A stretch of DNA of 64,000 nucleotides from Xenorhabdus budapestensis. Lineage in GTDB: Bacteria > Pseudomonadota > Gammaproteobacteria > Enterobacterales > Enterobacteriaceae. Numbering within the stretch: position 1 is the first letter of the stretch; each line of letters starts with the position of its first letter. This document shows positions 46,566 to 57,837 of the stretch, piece after piece. Position numbers and translations under genes: made by a program. The stretch is from the NCBI RefSeq assembly GCF_002632465.1, contig NZ_NIBS01000005.1, positions 175,678 to 239,677 of the forward strand, read 5' to 3'. Under the pieces are notes generated by a model. It was not told the DNA's origin. It searched no databases and saw only the letters and a list, made by a program, of their open reading frames with translations.

Positions 46566-47240
46566 ATGAAGAAAGATTTTCTGATTGCCCCATCCATTCT
46601 ATCCGCAGATTTTGCCCGTCTGGGTGAAGATACCGCAAAGGTATTGGCAGCAGGTGCTGATGTTGTGCATTTTGACGTTATGGATAACCATTACGTCCCG
46701 AACCTAACAATTGGCCCGATGGTCTGTCAGGCTCTGCGCAATTATGGTATTACCGCTCCGATTGATGTTCACCTGATGGTAAAACCTGTTGATCGCATTA
46801 TCCCCGATTTTGCCAAAACAGGTGCAACCTATATCACTTTCCATCCCGAAGCGAGCGAGCATCTTCACCGAACGTTGCAACTGATTAAAGATCATGGTTG
46901 TAAAGCGGGTTTAGTTTTCAATCCGGCAACATCTCTCAGCTATCTTGATTATGTTATGGATAAACTGGACGTCATTTTGTTGATGTCAGTTAATCCTGGT
47001 TTCGGCGGTCAATCTTTCATTCCAGAAACCCTGAACAAACTGCGTCAGGTACGCAAACTTATTGATGAAAGCGGATACGATATTCGCCTTGAAATTGATG
47101 GTGGTATCAAAGCCAATAATATTGCCGCAGCAGCTCAGGCCGGGGCGGATATGTTCGTCGCAGGCTCCGCTATTTTCAGTCAACCTGACTATAAAGTAGT
47201 CATTGATGAGATGCGCCGTGAATTATCAACAGTAGCATAA
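46566..47240 (+). CDS. rpe: Ribulose-phosphate 3-epimerase
   Basis: 224 residues. Interconverts ribulose 5-phosphate and xylulose 5-phosphate in the pentose phosphate pathway; cytoplasmic TIM barrel with a metal. [27 protein letters not shown] (catalytic Asp and metal ligands), [13 protein letters not shown] and [10 protein letters not shown] are present. The ATG at 46566 follows GGAGAAGAG. Its TAA shares one base with the gph start, giving translational coupling. Confidence 0.97.
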   Translation: MKKDFLIAPSILSADFARLGEDTAKVLAAGADVVHFDVMDNHYVPNLTIGPMVCQALRNYGITAPIDVHLMVKPVDRIIPDFAKTGATYITFHPEASEHLHRTLQLIKDHGCKAGLVFNPATSLSYLDYVMDKLDVILLMSVNPGFGGQSFIPETLNKLRQVRKLIDESGYDIRLEIDGGIKANNIAAAAQAGADMFVAGSAIFSQPDYKVVIDEMRRELSTVA

Positions 47241-47959
47241 TGGCAGACAACATGATGGAAAAAAATGTAGTTAAAAACATTCGGGCCATTGCATTTGATC
47301 TGGATGGAACGTTGGTCGATAGTGCCGGTGGCCTGGCTGATGCTTTAGATCAGGCTCTGATTGCCAAAGGACTGCCCACAGCAGGAAAAGAACGCGTTGC
47401 GGTTTGGGTGGGTAATGGCGCAGATATCATGGTTGAACGCGCATTGAAATGGGCGACGGTGGAATTTACCCCAGAGTTGCACAGAGAAACCCGCGAACTG
47501 TTTGATAAATTCTATAAAACCACAGTCACAACAGGCAGCAAACTCTTTCCTCATGTCAAAGAAACTTTGGCAGAGCTGGCAAAACATAACCTTCCGATGG
47601 CGATTATCACTAACAAGCCAACACCTTTTATTGCGCCATTGCTGGAATCATTAGGTATCAGTGAATACTTTTCACTGGTGCTGGGTAGTGACGATGTTAA
47701 ACAGAAAAAACCGCATCCGGCACCACTGTATCTGACAATGGGCATATTTGGTTTACATAAGGAAGAATTGCTTTTCGTTGGTGATTCACGTAATGATATT
47801 TTGGCTGCACAGGCAGCAGGTTGTCCTTGTGTTGGCTTAACCTATGGATATAACTATGGAGAATCTATAGCATTAAGTCGCCCAGATTATATATTGGACA
47901 ATTTCTCGAATTTAATCCCAACAATTGGACTATCAACTTTGAACTTACAGGAAGCGTAA
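47240..47959 (+). CDS. gph: Phosphoglycolate phosphatase
   Basis: 239 residues. HAD-superfamily phosphatase that removes phosphate from 2-phosphoglycolate formed in DNA repair. Motif [11 protein letters not shown] with the nucleophile Asp, motif [10 protein letters not shown], the lysine in [10 protein letters not shown] and motif [14 protein letters not shown]. Overlaps the rpe stop by one base and precedes trpS by four bases. Confidence 0.96.
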   Translation: MADNMMEKNVVKNIRAIAFDLDGTLVDSAGGLADALDQALIAKGLPTAGKERVAVWVGNGADIMVERALKWATVEFTPELHRETRELFDKFYKTTVTTGSKLFPHVKETLAELAKHNLPMAIITNKPTPFIAPLLESLGISEYFSLVLGSDDVKQKKPHPAPLYLTMGIFGLHKEELLFVGDSRNDILAAQAAGCPCVGLTYGYNYGESIALSRPDYILDNFSNLIPTIGLSTLNLQEA

Positions 47960-47963
47960 TAAA

Positions 47964-48998
47964 ATGAATGAACCCACTGCAATGAAACCAAACGCACAAA
48001 AACCCATTGTATTCAGCGGCGCACAACCCTCCGGTGAATTGACCATCGGTAACTACATGGGGGCGTTACGTCAGTGGGTTAAAATGCAGGATGAATATGA
48101 TTGTATCTACTGTATCGTTAACCAGCATTCTATTACCGTACGCCAAGATCCCGAAGAACTGAAAAAACGCACACTGGATACGCTGGCGCTTTACCTTGCT
48201 TGTGGCATTGATTCAAAGAAAAGCACCATTTTCGTTCAGTCACATGTTCCACAACATACTCAACTGGCTTGGGTATTAAATTGTTACACCTATTTCGGCG
48301 AACTCAGCCGCATGACCCAATTTAAGGATAAATCAGCTCGTTATCCAGAAAACATTAATGCAGGTTTATTTGAATATCCTGTCCTGATGGCTTCTGATAT
48401 TTTGCTTTATCAAGCCAATCAGATCCCAGTTGGTATTGACCAGAAACAGCATCTTGAACTGACCCGTGATTTAGCACTGCGCTTTAATGCCTTATACGGC
48501 GACATTTTCACTGTGCCAGAACCATTCATTCCGAAAGACGGTGCACGCGTGATGTCATTGCAAGATCCGAATAAGAAAATGTCAAAGTCAGATGATAACC
48601 ACAATAACGTGATTGCCCTGATGGAAGATCCAAAATCTGTTGCCAAAAAAATCAAACGTGCAGTTACCGATTCCGAAGAGCCACCTCGTGTACGTTATGA
48701 TCTGGAAAATAAACCTGGTGTTTCCAATTTGTTGGATATACTTTCTGGCGTCACAGGTAAAACAATTCCTGAATTGGAAGCCGAATTTGAAGGAAAAATG
48801 TACGGCCATCTGAAAGGTGCAGTTGCAGATGCAGTATGTGAAATGCTGGCAGGTTTACAAGAACGTTTCCATCATTTCCGTAATGATGAAGCTTTACTTA
48901 ACCAAATCATGGCAGAAGGTGCCGCTAAAGCACAGGCTCGTGCTCAGGCGACTCTGGATAAAGTCTATGAGGCGGTTGGATTTATTGCTCATCCGTAA
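47964..48998 (+). CDS. trpS: Tryptophanyl-tRNA synthetase
   Basis: 344 residues. Class I synthetase charging tRNA-Trp. The HIGH-like motif appears as [14 protein letters not shown] and the KMSKS loop as [25 protein letters not shown] and [18 protein letters not shown] are typical of the active-site region. The N terminus is about ten residues longer than E. coli TrpS; an internal ATG at 47982 is possible. Last gene of the superoperon, followed by a hairpin. Confidence 0.97.
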   Translation: MNEPTAMKPNAQKPIVFSGAQPSGELTIGNYMGALRQWVKMQDEYDCIYCIVNQHSITVRQDPEELKKRTLDTLALYLACGIDSKKSTIFVQSHVPQHTQLAWVLNCYTYFGELSRMTQFKDKSARYPENINAGLFEYPVLMASDILLYQANQIPVGIDQKQHLELTRDLALRFNALYGDIFTVPEPFIPKDGARVMSLQDPNKKMSKSDDNHNNVIALMEDPKSVAKKIKRAVTDSEEPPRVRYDLENKPGVSNLLDILSGVTGKTIPELEAEFEGKMYGHLKGAVADAVCEMLAGLQERFHHFRNDEALLNQIMAEGAAKAQARAQATLDKVYEAVGFIAHP

Positions 48999-49011
48999 TA
49001 ATTTTATGTGC

Positions 49012-49045
49012 ATGCCAAAGGGTTGGTATTGATACCCTTTGGCAT
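49012..49045 (+). terminator. trpS operon terminator hairpin
   Basis: ATGCCAAAGGGT and ACCCTTTGGCAT pair perfectly over 12 bases around a ten-base loop, 14 bases past the trpS stop. The following bases are not strongly T-rich, so strength is uncertain. Confidence 0.5.
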
Positions 49046-49069
49046 ATGAATTACAAATTTCATTTAGGT

Positions 49070-50257
49070 TTATACCCATTTTAATTTTTTTAGTAACATC
49101 CTGATCTCAGCATCTCCCAAAATAAAATTAGATAAAGAAGGGAATTCTGCATCATCATAGCGAAATCCCCTTTGTTGTATCATTGGCTCTCTTGTATTCC
49201 TCCACTTTCCGTGTGCATCAACTTTTTCAAAAAATTCCGTTCCATTTTTTTCAAACCTAAGATGTACAGGAACTTCAGGTTTTCCTTCTCTGTTAATTTC
49301 TTTTAAATACTCGTGATATACTCTTGGTCCTGTATTATTGACAGCAGCATCAAAACGAAAATCAGGAATAACACGTGATGCACACCATGTATCTTTTCCC
49401 CAGTCTGGATATTTTCTACTTACACCTTCCCATCTGTCAATTTTAGTATTTTTATCAAGAGAACTAATTGGTTGCCCCGGATTAGCAAAGTTTTTTAGTT
49501 GAATCATTTGGTTTGGATAAATTGGTTTTATTATATGATGTGGTTTAATTATTGGTATTCTTTTATTTATATCAATATATTTTTGATTGAGATTAGCTTC
49601 TATTTTATTATTAATAATACTTAATATTTTAAAAACTATAGTTGATTTAGTAGGTGCCGCAAGAATAGCATTCCCTGCAAGATAACTACCTTTTTTCCAT
49701 GCTTTTCCATTAGCATCACCGAAAGCTATTCCTGATGGTGCATTAATATTTTTAAATTTAGCCTCTTTATTAATATTATCAAAACAGGTTTTTTTATTAA
49801 AACGGATACCTTTCACTTTAACATCAACATCCAGATAAATTCCTCCTTCTGTATATAAAATGACAAGACGTGCAATATCACTAGCCAATGCATAATTATG
49901 ATAATACCCATTAATATTACGATAAAACATCGACTCTAAAATAAAAAAAGCCCCACCTAATGATTTAAAAGCCTCTCCTATATCTCTAATAAAAAAATTA
50001 TTTTGTTTTGTTAGAGATCTATCTTTGGATTCAAAATATTCTCTCTGTACCTTATCAAATTCACATCCAAAAACTTCACCTAAGCCAAATTTATTTAAGA
50101 GAGAATCAAAAGTTTTTTTGATTAATGATTTATTATTTACCCATAAATTAAGGCTGAAACCAGGGTTTTCCACTTTCATAGCAATAATATTTTGTAAATT
50201 TTCTTCTGATATTTTATTACCCGCCCAAAAATAATGAATTTTCTTTGGTACACTCAT
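49070..50257 (-). CDS. TcdA/TcdB-type (GT44-like) glycosyltransferase, candidate toxin/effector
   Basis: 395 residues. Resembles the glycosyltransferase domain of large clostridial toxins and of the Photorhabdus toxin PaTox, which use a UDP-sugar to modify host Rho GTPases. It begins VPKKIHYFWAGNKISEENL (the donor-binding IH.FW.G start) and has ASDIARLVILYTEGGIYLDVDVK, with the DXD metal motif at residues 143-145. W11, the SD.AR pair and the DXD are all present. No signal peptide, autoprotease or translocation domain is visible, so it would need a secretion route. It is very AT-rich compared with neighbouring core genes, stands alone between trpS and yiiM, and is probably acquired. Target unknown; an LPS-type sugar transferase is a weaker alternative. 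Confidence 0.82.
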   Translation of the reverse strand: MSVPKKIHYFWAGNKISEENLQNIIAMKVENPGFSLNLWVNNKSLIKKTFDSLLNKFGLGEVFGCEFDKVQREYFESKDRSLTKQNNFFIRDIGEAFKSLGGAFFILESMFYRNINGYYHNYALASDIARLVILYTEGGIYLDVDVKVKGIRFNKKTCFDNINKEAKFKNINAPSGIAFGDANGKAWKKGSYLAGNAILAAPTKSTIVFKILSIINNKIEANLNQKYIDINKRIPIIKPHHIIKPIYPNQMIQLKNFANPGQPISSLDKNTKIDRWEGVSRKYPDWGKDTWCASRVIPDFRFDAAVNNTGPRVYHEYLKEINREGKPEVPVHLRFEKNGTEFFEKVDAHGKWRNTREPMIQQRGFRYDDAEFPSLSNFILGDAEIRMLLKKLKWV

Positions 50258-50613
50258 AAACCACCCCTTAATATAACTAATATTTATGGCTACCTATACT
50301 TCTATGGTTTAAATCATCCACATATAAATCATATTCTAATAATACGAGTACTTATTTTGTGATAAATATCACATTAAAAAACATCAGTCTTTTTAACCTT
50401 TAATCATAAACAAGTTAATAATAATCTTATTTTATCAACAAACATTTTAATATAGAATATTGATAAATTAATTTTATATAAAAGAAACAATATAATAATT
50501 TGAAAGAGCAGAACAAAATAGAAAAAATAAGTATAACGATAACAAAATTATTGTTATCGTCCACTACAAGAAAACAACATATTTTTTAATTAAAATATAT
50601 ATCAGTAAATAAA
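50258..50613. other. AT-rich intergenic region
   Basis: About 355 very AT-rich bases between the glycosyltransferase start and the yiiM stop. It should hold the glycosyltransferase promoter; no gene or defined site seen. Confidence 0.5.
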
Positions 50614-51285
50614 TTATTTCCCAAATAAACGACGATTGAAATCCTCTATTTTTCCATGCAATATCCGCTTTTGCATCGTTAGATTCCAGCTAGCAGATAA
50701 CCCTGCTGCACCCATTAGACGTTGGTATTGCTCTCCATCAAATGGGCTATGAAAAGCAATGGAAATAGCATCCTTAACAGAAACATCACTATTTCGACTG
50801 AGTAATTTTAGTGGTTCAGCAGCACTGACAAAATCTGAAGAGATGACCCGATATAACCAGCCACAATACCCTTCATCTTGCATCATGGCTGCAAAATTCG
50901 CAATTCCAGTAATAAGATTAAGTTTGTAGCAAGGAGAGCGGGGCTGTGTCACCTGAATAATTACCTCTCCCCACTGGAAAATATCCCCAATAAAAACATT
51001 CTCTTCTGTCATACCCTCCGTTGATATATTTTCACCAAATAAGGGAGATACAAATAATTCCACTAATTCAGGAAATTGCCTTTTCCAAAAGAGGTAATGT
51101 TCCATAGGGTAATGACAAAGCGCGCGATCAGGACCGCCATGAAAACGAGTCTCTGCCTGTTCATCACCTTCCAGACCAAGAGAGGTAAGCTGTAAACGGC
51201 CATTCACCAACAGTTTGTTGATTGCACTGAAACCCCACTTTTCGGAAGATGTTATTTTACCTCTATATACCTGTGGGTAATACAT
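50614..51285 (-). CDS. yiiM: MOSC-domain protein YiiM (N-hydroxylated base reductase type)
   Basis: 223 residues. YiiM binds molybdenum cofactor and reduces N-hydroxylated compounds such as 6-hydroxylaminopurine. MOSC core: LEGDEQAETRFHGGPDRALCHYP, LFGENISTEG, GDIFQWGEVIIQVTQPRSPCYKL with the Mo-binding cysteine. A C-terminal helical extension (YQRLMGAAGLSASW, then FNRRLFGK) is usual for the family. Preceded by GAGGAGAAA-type ribosome site; downstream of sodA on the same strand. Confidence 0.93.
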   Translation of the reverse strand: MYYPQVYRGKITSSEKWGFSAINKLLVNGRLQLTSLGLEGDEQAETRFHGGPDRALCHYPMEHYLFWKRQFPELVELFVSPLFGENISTEGMTEENVFIGDIFQWGEVIIQVTQPRSPCYKLNLITGIANFAAMMQDEGYCGWLYRVISSDFVSAAEPLKLLSRNSDVSVKDAISIAFHSPFDGEQYQRLMGAAGLSASWNLTMQKRILHGKIEDFNRRLFGK

Positions 51286-51401
51286 TTCTATTTCTCCTCA
51301 ATAGACTAATATAAATATTATCCTGACCGAATAAACGCGGCAAGCTTCATCTTTTGCCCTTTGAGAGAGCATTGTGAAAGGTCAATATCTCTGCTACAAG
51401 T

Positions 51402-51434
51402 AAAAAAAATGCTGACCCCACAGTGATCAGCATT
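51402..51434 (-). terminator. sodA terminator
   Basis: On the minus strand AATGCTGA and TCAGCATT pair around an 11-base loop, followed by TTTTTTA, ~25 bases past the sodA stop. Confidence 0.8.
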
Positions 51435-51457
51435 ATTAAGAGAGGGATTTTTAGAAC

Positions 51458-52084
51458 TTATTCCATTTTTTCTTCGTAACGTTTTGCCGCTTCTTCCCAA
51501 TTTACGACATGCCAAAATGCCTTAATATAGTCGGGACGACGGTTTTGATACTTCAGATAATAAGCATGTTCCCATACATCTAATCCCAAAATAGGATAAC
51601 CAGAAGTACCGGAAATCTCTTCACCCATCAATGGGCTATCCTGATTTGCAGTAGAAACAACTTCAAGTTTGCCATCTTCTTTTAATACTAACCAGGCCCA
51701 CCCAGAACCAAAACGAGTTGCGGCTGCTTGTTCAAATTTTTCTTTAAAAGCATCAACGCTACCAAAATCGCATTCTATCGCGGCTTTTAAGGCACCAGAT
51801 AAAGTTGTCCCTAATTTCAAACCTTCCCAGAACATACTATGGTTTGAATGACCTCCTGCATTATTACGCATGAAAGTACGTTTATCCTCAGGAACTTCAT
51901 CAAGCCGCTGAACGAGTTCATCAATCTCCAGACAGGCTAGTTTTGGACAGGATTCTAATGCAAGATTGGTATTTGTAACGTAGGTTTGATGGTGTTTGGT
52001 GTGATGAATAATCATCGTTTGTTTATCGAAATGCGGTTCTAGCGCATCATAAGGATATGGTAGAGAAGGTAGTGAATGGCTCAT
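51458..52084 (-). CDS. sodA: Manganese superoxide dismutase
   Basis: 208 residues. Converts superoxide to hydrogen peroxide and oxygen in the cytoplasm. Metal ligands fit His27, His82, Asp169 and His173 ([37 protein letters not shown]). NNAGGH and NQDSPLMG favour manganese over iron. An iron-linked control is supported by a Fur box ~105 bases upstream of the start. Followed by a strong terminator. Confidence 0.97.
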   Translation of the reverse strand: MSHSLPSLPYPYDALEPHFDKQTMIIHHTKHHQTYVTNTNLALESCPKLACLEIDELVQRLDEVPEDKRTFMRNNAGGHSNHSMFWEGLKLGTTLSGALKAAIECDFGSVDAFKEKFEQAAATRFGSGWAWLVLKEDGKLEVVSTANQDSPLMGEEISGTSGYPILGLDVWEHAYYLKYQNRRPDYIKAFWHVVNWEEAAKRYEEKME

Positions 52085-52477
52085 GTCATATCTCCAGTTG
52101 TTTAAAATATATACACCTTTTATTTATTGGGTATGAGGCTCACACCTTGTGAACTGCAAGATTATTATAGTGAATTAAACAACAATGAAAATGATTATCA
52201 ATTCCATGTTATAACTATGGTTTCCTTTCTCTTTCGCTTTTTATACATTTCTTAGATAAAATAACTGAATAAAATCCATTAGTTAGTGTATTTATTCAAA
52301 AAATAAAATTATTAATGGTAGTTAATTTTTCACAAATACGCCGCACTAAATGATCATCTCATGAAATTCATTCTTTCCAATGCGTGATCTTCCGCGCAAA
52401 AAAGAAACAAAAATTCTTCTTACACTTTAGTTAACCTTGTTTTGACATAGTATTAACAATTGCAAGGAGATAAAAAT
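52085..52477. other. Divergent sodA-acs intergenic region
   Basis: About 390 AT-rich bases holding promoters for both genes. A Fur-like site near the sodA side is listed separately. An imperfect CRP-like half-site pattern (GCGTGATCTTCCGCGC, near 52382-52397) stands ~90 bases before acs but is too weak to call. Confidence 0.5.
52187..52205. promoter_or_regulatory. Fur box upstream of sodA
   Basis: GAAAATGATTATCAATTCC agrees with the 19-base Fur consensus at about 14 positions. It lies ~105 bases upstream of sodA. Fur repression of sodA is known in E. coli, so the site fits the gene. Confidence 0.6.
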
Positions 52478-54433
52478 ATGACTCAAATAATCAAGCATCC
52501 TATTCCTGCTGACATCGCAGAAACAGCCCTGATAAACAAGCAACAATATATGCAAGACTACCAATGGTCACTACAAGATCCTGAAGGGTTCTGGGGTGAG
52601 AAAGGTAAGATACTGGATTGGATAAAACCTTATACAAAGGTTAAAAACAGCTCTTTCGACCCCGGACACATTAGTATCCGCTGGTTTGAAGATGGGACAC
52701 TGAATCTAAGTGCTAACTGCCTTGACCGTCATTTACAAGAGCGTGGTGATCAAACTGCCATTATCTGGGAAGGAGATAATCCCGCTGAATCCAGACATGT
52801 TACGTACCGAGAGCTATATCACGACGTCTGTCAATTCGCTAATGCTTTGAAAAAACTTGGGATTAAAAAAGGTGATGTCGTCGCTATCTATATGCCAATG
52901 GTGCCGGAAGCGGCCGTTGCCATGCTGGCTTGCGCCCGGATTGGCGCAATTCACTCGGTGATTTTCGGTGGTTTTTCTCCTGATGCAATTTCTGGTCGGG
53001 TTATCGATTCAAATGCCAAGTTAATTATTACTGCTAATGAAGGCATACGAGCCGGACGAACTGTTCCACTGAAAAAAAATGTCGATGAAGCACTGAACAA
53101 TCCAGCCGTGACAAGTGTTACCAATGTTGTTGTTTTCAAACGTACAGATAATGCAACAAGCTGGCAGACCGAACGTGATTTATGGTGGCATGAATTAACC
53201 AGTGGGATTAATGCAGACTGTCAGGCCGAAGAGATGAATGCAGAAGATCCGCTATTTATTCTTTATACTTCCGGCTCCACAGGTAAACCCAAAGGGGTTC
53301 TGCATACCACTGGGGGTTATCTGGTCTACGCATCTTTGACGTTCAAATATACGTTTGATTACCGCCCTGGTGAAGTTTATTGGTGTACAGCCGATATTGG
53401 TTGGGTAACAGGTCATAGTTATCTGTTGTATGGCCCGCTATCTTGTGGTGCAACATCCGTGATGTTTGAAGGTGTACCGAACTATCCTGATGTGAATCGC
53501 CTCAGTCAGGTTGTCGATAAACATCAGGTGAATATCCTCTATACCGCACCAACTGCCATTCGTGCATTAATGGCCGAAGGGGATAAAGCTATTGAAGGAA
53601 CCAAGCGTATATCATTACGCATCATGGGTTCTGTAGGCGAACCCATCAACCCAGAAGCCTGGGAGTGGTATTACAAAAAAATAGGCAACAGTAGATGCCC
53701 TATTGTCGATACATGGTGGCAAACGGAAACGGGTGGCTTCATGATCACACCATTACCTGGAGCAACTGATCTCAAAGCAGGATCAGCTACTCTGCCATTC
53801 TTCGGCATTAGCCCCGCATTAGTGGATAACTCAGGTGACATTCTGAGTGGTGAATGCGAGGGAAATCTTGTTATTACAGATTCATGGCCGGGGCAAGCCA
53901 GGACTCTGTTTGGCGATCATGATCGTTTTGAGCAAACATATTTTTCTACCTTCAAAGGGGCATATTTCAGTGGGGATGGTGCCAGACGTGATGAAGACGG
54001 CTATTACTGGATTACTGGCCGCGTTGATGATGTGCTGAATATTTCAGGCCATCGATTGGGTACTGCAGAGATTGAGTCGGCTCTGGTCGCTCATCCTAAA
54101 ATCGCTGAAGCAGCCGTTGTTGGGATCCCTCACCATATTAAAGGACAAGCTATTTACGCTTATGTCACATTAATTCACGGTGAAGAACCTTCTCCTGAGC
54201 TGTATAGCGATGTCAAAAATTGGGTACGCAAAGAAATCGGCCCGATTGCAACCCCTGATATTCTTCACTGGACAGATTCTCTACCCAAAACGCGTTCAGG
54301 AAAGATTATGCGACGTATTTTGCGCAAAATCGCTTCCGGTGATACCAGTAACTTAGGAGATACTTCCACTCTAGCCGATCCTGGCGTTGTTGAAAAACTA
54401 CTAGAAGAAAAGCAGTCCATGGCTATGTCTTAG
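52478..54433 (+). CDS. acs: Acetyl-CoA synthetase
   Basis: 651 residues, family-typical. Activates acetate to acetyl-AMP then acetyl-CoA for growth on low acetate. ATP motif [22 protein letters not shown]-like segment ([17 protein letters not shown]), [12 protein letters not shown], hinge and [12 protein letters not shown], and the C-terminal [11 protein letters not shown] with the lysine that is acetylated for control. The ATG at 52478 ([15 protein letters not shown]) follows CAAGGAG; an upstream frame extension is less likely. First gene of the acs-yjcH-actP operon. Confidence 0.98.
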   Translation: MTQIIKHPIPADIAETALINKQQYMQDYQWSLQDPEGFWGEKGKILDWIKPYTKVKNSSFDPGHISIRWFEDGTLNLSANCLDRHLQERGDQTAIIWEGDNPAESRHVTYRELYHDVCQFANALKKLGIKKGDVVAIYMPMVPEAAVAMLACARIGAIHSVIFGGFSPDAISGRVIDSNAKLIITANEGIRAGRTVPLKKNVDEALNNPAVTSVTNVVVFKRTDNATSWQTERDLWWHELTSGINADCQAEEMNAEDPLFILYTSGSTGKPKGVLHTTGGYLVYASLTFKYTFDYRPGEVYWCTADIGWVTGHSYLLYGPLSCGATSVMFEGVPNYPDVNRLSQVVDKHQVNILYTAPTAIRALMAEGDKAIEGTKRISLRIMGSVGEPINPEAWEWYYKKIGNSRCPIVDTWWQTETGGFMITPLPGATDLKAGSATLPFFGISPALVDNSGDILSGECEGNLVITDSWPGQARTLFGDHDRFEQTYFSTFKGAYFSGDGARRDEDGYYWITGRVDDVLNISGHRLGTAEIESALVAHPKIAEAAVVGIPHHIKGQAIYAYVTLIHGEEPSPELYSDVKNWVRKEIGPIATPDILHWTDSLPKTRSGKIMRRILRKIASGDTSNLGDTSTLADPGVVEKLLEEKQSMAMS

Positions 54434-54614
54434 CATATGCCGTAAAACACCCATGCCGCTGTGGGGCGGCTTGGTAACGTATCATCAAAAAGTGCAGAAC
54501 TGCTCAGGGACGTGATAAGTAGTCATGAATTCCTCCGAATACGGCTGCTCCGTATCTGATAGTCCTTAATGTGGCCTAAGGTACGTCCTTTAACATTTAA
54601 AAGGAGAAACTCTG

Positions 54615-54926
54615 ATGAATACCGATATTTATCAAGATGTTGAGAATAATCCTCGCTTTAAGGAATTAGTTGAGAAGCGCGGACGTTTTGCCTGGTTGTT
54701 GTCCATCATTATGTTAATGCTTTATGTTAGTTTTATTTTTCTCATTGCTTTTGCCCCCGAATGGCTTGGCACACCTCTTTATGAAGGCTCCAGCGTAACA
54801 CGTGGTATTCCTGTTGGTATCGGTATTATTTTTATTTCTTTCATATTAACAGGGACTTATGTTGTCAGAGCAAATGGTGAATTTGATCGTCTGACATCTG
54901 CTATTCTCAAGGAGGTGGGAAAATGA
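54615..54926 (+). CDS. yjcH: YjcH, DUF485 inner-membrane protein
   Basis: 103 residues with two membrane helices ([22 protein letters not shown] and [21 protein letters not shown]). The DUF485 family accompanies ActP acetate permeases and is thought to help transport; a direct role is not proven. AAAAGGAGAA precedes the ATG. Its stop overlaps the actP start (ATGA). 180 bases with two small hairpins (GCCGC/GCGGC at ~54465 and ATACGG/CCGTAT at ~54540) separate it from acs. Confidence 0.94.
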   Translation: MNTDIYQDVENNPRFKELVEKRGRFAWLLSIIMLMLYVSFIFLIAFAPEWLGTPLYEGSSVTRGIPVGIGIIFISFILTGTYVVRANGEFDRLTSAILKEVGK

Positions 54927-56587
54927 AAAAGCTTCTCCTTTCAACAATACTGCTATTTTCTTCCCTCTATCCTATCTTAGCCCAGGCAGACGCCCTTTCA
55001 GGTAATAATGTAGAAAATAAACCTTTGAATATTCAAGCCATTATCATGTTTCTGTTGTTCGTTGGGTTCACGCTTTACATTACTTATTGGGCATCAAAAC
55101 GAACAATTTCTCGTTCAGATTACTATACTGCCGGGGGGCGGATCACGGGTTTTCAAAATGGTATGGCCATTGCTGGGGATTATATGTCAGCAGCCTCTTT
55201 TTTGGGGATTTCCGCATTGGTTTATACCTCCGGTTATGATGGCCTGATTTATTCCATCGGCTTCCTTGTTGGCTGGCCAATTATTTTGTTCCTGATCGCT
55301 GAAAGGTTGAGAAATCTTGGACGTTACACATTTGCTGATGTCGCTTCTTATCGATTAAAACAGCGTCCTATCCGTACCTTGTCTGCAATGGGATCGCTGG
55401 TTGTTGTTGCATTATATCTGATTGCACAAATGGTTGGAGCCGGAAAACTCATCGAACTACTATTCGGGCTGAATTACCACATTGCTGTTGTTTTAGTTGG
55501 TATTCTAATGGTTCTGTATGTACTGTTTGGTGGCATGCTGGCAACGACGTGGGTTCAGATTATCAAAGCAATTTTATTGTTGGCTGGAGCAACATTTATG
55601 GCTTTGATGGTGATGAAAACCGTGAATTTCAATTTTAATACCCTGTTTAAAGAAGCTATTGCCGTACACTCACACGGGCAGGATATTATGAGTCCAGGTG
55701 GATTAGTTTCTGATCCTGTATCTGCGCTCTCTTTAGGATTAGCGTTAATGTTTGGTACTGCTGGCTTACCACATATCATCATGCGATTTTTCACTGTTAA
55801 TGATGCTAAAGAAGCCCGCAAAAGTGTTTTCTATGCCACCGGTTTTATTGGTTATTTCTACATCCTAACCTTTATCATTGGATTTGGTGCAATACTGTTG
55901 GTCAGCCCCAATGCTGCATTTAAAGATCCAACCGGAACATTAATTGGTGGGACTAATATGGCCGCAGTCCATCTTGCAAGTGCGGTTGGCGGTGATTTCT
56001 TCCTCGGTTTTATTTCTGCTGTCGCTTTTGCCACGATTTTAGCTGTTGTAGCAGGGCTAACATTGGCTGGTGCCTCAGCTGTTTCTCATGATCTCTATGC
56101 AAATGTGATTAAACGGGGACAAGCCAATGAACAGGATGAGTTAAAAATCTCCAAAATTACTGTCGTCTTCCTGGGAATTATCGCTATTGGATTAGGTATT
56201 TTATTCGAAAAACAAAATATTGCTTTTATGGTCGGTCTGGCTTTCTCCATTGCAGCAAGTTGTAATTTCCCAATTATTTTATTGTCAATGTATTGGAGCA
56301 GGCTGACAACACGTGGAGCTTTGGTTGGTGGATGGCTGGGATTAATGATAGCCGTCGTATTAATGATCCTTGGCCCAACAATCTGGGTTAGTATTCTTGG
56401 TCATGAAAAACCAATTTATCCTTATGAGTATCCAGCCCTATTTTCTATGATTGTAGCATTTTTCGCTGCATGGCTTTTCTCCATCACAGATACATCAGAA
56501 CAAGGTCAACTGGAAAGAGAAATGTTCCGTAAGCAATTTCTGCGTTCACAGACAGGAATTGGTATTGAACAAGGAAATGTACATTAG
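54923..56587 (+). CDS. actP: Acetate/glycolate permease ActP
   Basis: 554 residues. Sodium:solute symporter family cation/acetate carrier at the inner membrane. A signal-peptide-like first segment ([21 protein letters not shown]) is followed by about 13 membrane helices. Family motifs: [33 protein letters not shown] and [15 protein letters not shown]. It works with Acs to scavenge acetate. Confidence 0.97.
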   Translation: MKKLLLSTILLFSSLYPILAQADALSGNNVENKPLNIQAIIMFLLFVGFTLYITYWASKRTISRSDYYTAGGRITGFQNGMAIAGDYMSAASFLGISALVYTSGYDGLIYSIGFLVGWPIILFLIAERLRNLGRYTFADVASYRLKQRPIRTLSAMGSLVVVALYLIAQMVGAGKLIELLFGLNYHIAVVLVGILMVLYVLFGGMLATTWVQIIKAILLLAGATFMALMVMKTVNFNFNTLFKEAIAVHSHGQDIMSPGGLVSDPVSALSLGLALMFGTAGLPHIIMRFFTVNDAKEARKSVFYATGFIGYFYILTFIIGFGAILLVSPNAAFKDPTGTLIGGTNMAAVHLASAVGGDFFLGFISAVAFATILAVVAGLTLAGASAVSHDLYANVIKRGQANEQDELKISKITVVFLGIIAIGLGILFEKQNIAFMVGLAFSIAASCNFPIILLSMYWSRLTTRGALVGGWLGLMIAVVLMILGPTIWVSILGHEKPIYPYEYPALFSMIVAFFAAWLFSITDTSEQGQLEREMFRKQFLRSQTGIGIEQGNVH

Positions 56588-56606
56588 CATTAAATACTAA
56601 AATTCC

Positions 56607-56630
56607 CCTGCCCTTTTGGGCAGGTTCTAT
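56607..56630 (+). terminator. actP operon terminator
   Basis: CCTGCCC-TTTT-GGGCAGG followed by TTCTATTTT, 20 bases past the actP stop. It also lies just past the jetD stop on the other strand. Confidence 0.75.
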
Positions 56631-57826
56631 TTTGTTAACCAAATAATGAGTTGATGTTTAATGTAATCTGATGACAAACGTTCTTGTTCCAGACGAGAAG
56701 ATTGAAAGCAACCGGAAAGCAGACCATTAAACAAATTAGTTTCTTCTTCACTAAGAAATTCAGGAACAACTTCAGTTGGTGTATCTTCAATTCCCATTCT
56801 ATCTTCATGGGTTTTAACAGTGTTAATATCCATCATTATTGATTCTAATTTGGTACACTTTCCTCTGGCGTTACTTAAGAAAGTTAGCCCCCATGTATCA
56901 ATATCTCCCCAGTATCCGACATGTTTTTTCTTCAACCATAGGGCATCCATCCAGGCAATATTTTTCCCTCCCCCAATAACGGCCACCGTATCCAGCATAT
57001 CAGGCAATGCTAAGCCTGATTGCAGGTTTTCCACCACCAGGATATTTGATGCCGGTAATTCATACTCTTTCAGTAATTCATAAGGTAATTGGAGGATGGG
57101 TAATCCTCCCAGTGCGTCAACAACATGAGGACAAAGTGGCCTGATTGTCAGCCAGCCTTTAGGATTTGTCTGACACCCTAGCCAATCCACCAACCCGCCA
57201 ACCTCAGAAACTGCGCCGCCATGAAGTATATCAACAAGTTCCTCCAACAAGAGCAGGTGACTCTCCAAGAATTTGGTATCAATACCAATTATAGGCAGCG
57301 CCCGTAGATATTGCCCTTTCCCTAGCCCTTGTTTTAATTGTGGAAGTAATTTCGCCAGTAACTCCGCTTCTTTCAACGTGATTTTTTCTACGATATCGAT
57401 ATTTTTGACTAATGCCGGATAAAGTACTTCATCAATGTGTAAAAAGGGTCTCATATTTCTTTCCCATATCACACTTCGGCGGATGGCGTCCTTACCTAAA
57501 AACTTTATCAGTTGTTGCATGGATTCAATCACAACCCAAATTGGAACAACTTGCTCAGATAATTCACGAAATTTTTTACTCGACCACAACACCATTTCTT
57601 GGTGGGGAAATGATTTCCATTCACTGACAACTAGCTGAAAATGTGTCAAATCCGATAATGCAAAAGCACCACTGGGGGGTTTTAAGCCAATACGAATGGG
57701 AAATGGTTTAGCTCCCAATAGACGTGCCTTTAAGGAAGACAGGTTATCCCATTCCCTTTTTCTGACGATCTCTTTCACCTGAGTGGGTAATAATCCCCAG
57801 GAATATGTGTGTGGTGTTTTTTGCAT
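56627..57826 (-). CDS. jetD: JetD, Wadjet Toprim nuclease subunit
   Basis: 399 residues. JetD cuts plasmid DNA once the JetABC loop extruder has reeled in a small circle. The N-terminal DUF3322 part covers about residues 10-190. The C-terminal DUF2220/Toprim part contains ILVVENLQSGL with Glu266 and YWGDIDTWG with Asp308 and Asp310, matching the Toprim metal site of topoisomerase VI-like nucleases. Eleven bases after jetC on the same strand, last gene of the operon. Confidence 0.93.
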   Translation of the reverse strand: MQKTPHTYSWGLLPTQVKEIVRKREWDNLSSLKARLLGAKPFPIRIGLKPPSGAFALSDLTHFQLVVSEWKSFPHQEMVLWSSKKFRELSEQVVPIWVVIESMQQLIKFLGKDAIRRSVIWERNMRPFLHIDEVLYPALVKNIDIVEKITLKEAELLAKLLPQLKQGLGKGQYLRALPIIGIDTKFLESHLLLLEELVDILHGGAVSEVGGLVDWLGCQTNPKGWLTIRPLCPHVVDALGGLPILQLPYELLKEYELPASNILVVENLQSGLALPDMLDTVAVIGGGKNIAWMDALWLKKKHVGYWGDIDTWGLTFLSNARGKCTKLESIMMDINTVKTHEDRMGIEDTPTEVVPEFLSEEETNLFNGLLSGCFQSSRLEQERLSSDYIKHQLIIWLTK

Positions 57827-57837
57827 ATTTTTACATG

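Noticed and set aside
52380..52400. CRP site upstream of acs
   Set aside because: The half-sites match the consensus too poorly to support a call, although CRP control of acs is known in E. coli.
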